Shown: one piece after another, positions 63,986 through 64,000 of the stretch | How positions within the stretch are numbered: the first letter of the stretch is position 1 | Layout of the letters: every line of letters starts with the position of its first letter | NCBI GenBank assembly: GCA_009829735.1 | Contig: CM020620.1 | Coordinates: 23,720,020 to 23,784,019 of the forward strand | Source of the DNA: Pyropia yezoensis | Taxonomy: Eukaryota > Rhodophyta > Bangiophyceae > Bangiales > Bangiaceae | DNA length: 64,000 nucleotides | Direction: 5' to 3' | The notes under the pieces: model-generated | Told to the model about the DNA's origin: nothing | The model's input: only the letters and a program-made list of their open reading frames with translations | Database searches by the model: none | Made by a program: the position numbers and the translations under genes

Positions 63986-64000
63986 ATTGGAGACTACTCC

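Larger units (their letters stand above)
57200..64000 (-). mobile_element. Element C: diverged Ty3/gypsy relative, cut by the window edge
   Basis: Minus-strand protease (C-terminal part), RT, RNase H and integrase lie at 60524-63985, and a plus-strand convergent ORF remnant at 58348-60264, the same plan as element B. The 5' LTR, gag and protease active site lie beyond 64000. The left boundary is set by a putative LTR (57200-57856). Protein identity to A/B is clearly lower than between A and B, so it is a separate lineage. Confidence 0.85.

Overview
The window is very GC-rich nuclear DNA from a eukaryote with compact, mostly intron-free genes full of Ala, Gly and Pro runs. A cellulose synthase with an N-terminal CBM48 (starch/glycogen-binding) module, a plastid-type Omp85 protein, and the base composition point to a bangialean red alga (Porphyra/Pyropia type). 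The organism is an inference. The gene families named below rest on motifs read directly in the sequence.

The left half (1-34,700) is the gene-bearing part. In order it holds an Omp85/OEP80-like barrel protein (+), a CBM48-cellulose synthase (+), DNA ligase I (-, with a frame break), a tandem AAA ATPase (-, frame broken in homopolymer runs), a SLC25 carrier of S-adenosylmethionine-carrier type (-), a RidA/YjgF protein (+), an F-box/LRR-like protein (-), a CNOT10-like TPR protein (-), a DEP-DUF547 protein (+) and a WDR46/UTP7-like ribosome-biogenesis protein (-). These are housekeeping genes with no evident operon or pathway linkage. Several are divergent or convergent pairs. Two local segmental duplications leave broken gene copies. 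The 3' end of the AAA gene is copied 8 kb away at 3597-4166. The RidA locus is copied at 25526-25907 with an in-frame 363-bp deletion.

The right half (36,500-64,000) is mostly Ty3/gypsy-type chromovirus DNA. A partial LTR lies at 36576-36989. Element A (38009-44207, +) has a 5' LTR, primer-binding site, gag and pol, but is cut off in the integrase tail. Element B (44208-53583, -) is complete from LTR to LTR (two 469-bp LTRs, PBS, gag, pol with chromodomain, polypurine tract). Element C (about 57200 to beyond 64000, -) is a diverged relative. B and C share an unusual layout: a long extra ORF lies between pol and the 3' LTR on the opposite strand, converging on pol. In B it is intact (647 codons); in C it is decayed. 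Each 469-bp LTR also carries a long antisense reading frame with a Zn-cluster-like cysteine motif.

Element A abuts the C-terminal part of a very-long-chain enoyl-CoA reductase (TECR/TSC13) gene whose 5' part is missing from the window. Between elements B and C lies a GC-rich tandem array (54181-54875, resuming at 55523). It is interrupted by a 647-bp terminal-inverted-repeat element with a clean 3-bp target-site duplication.
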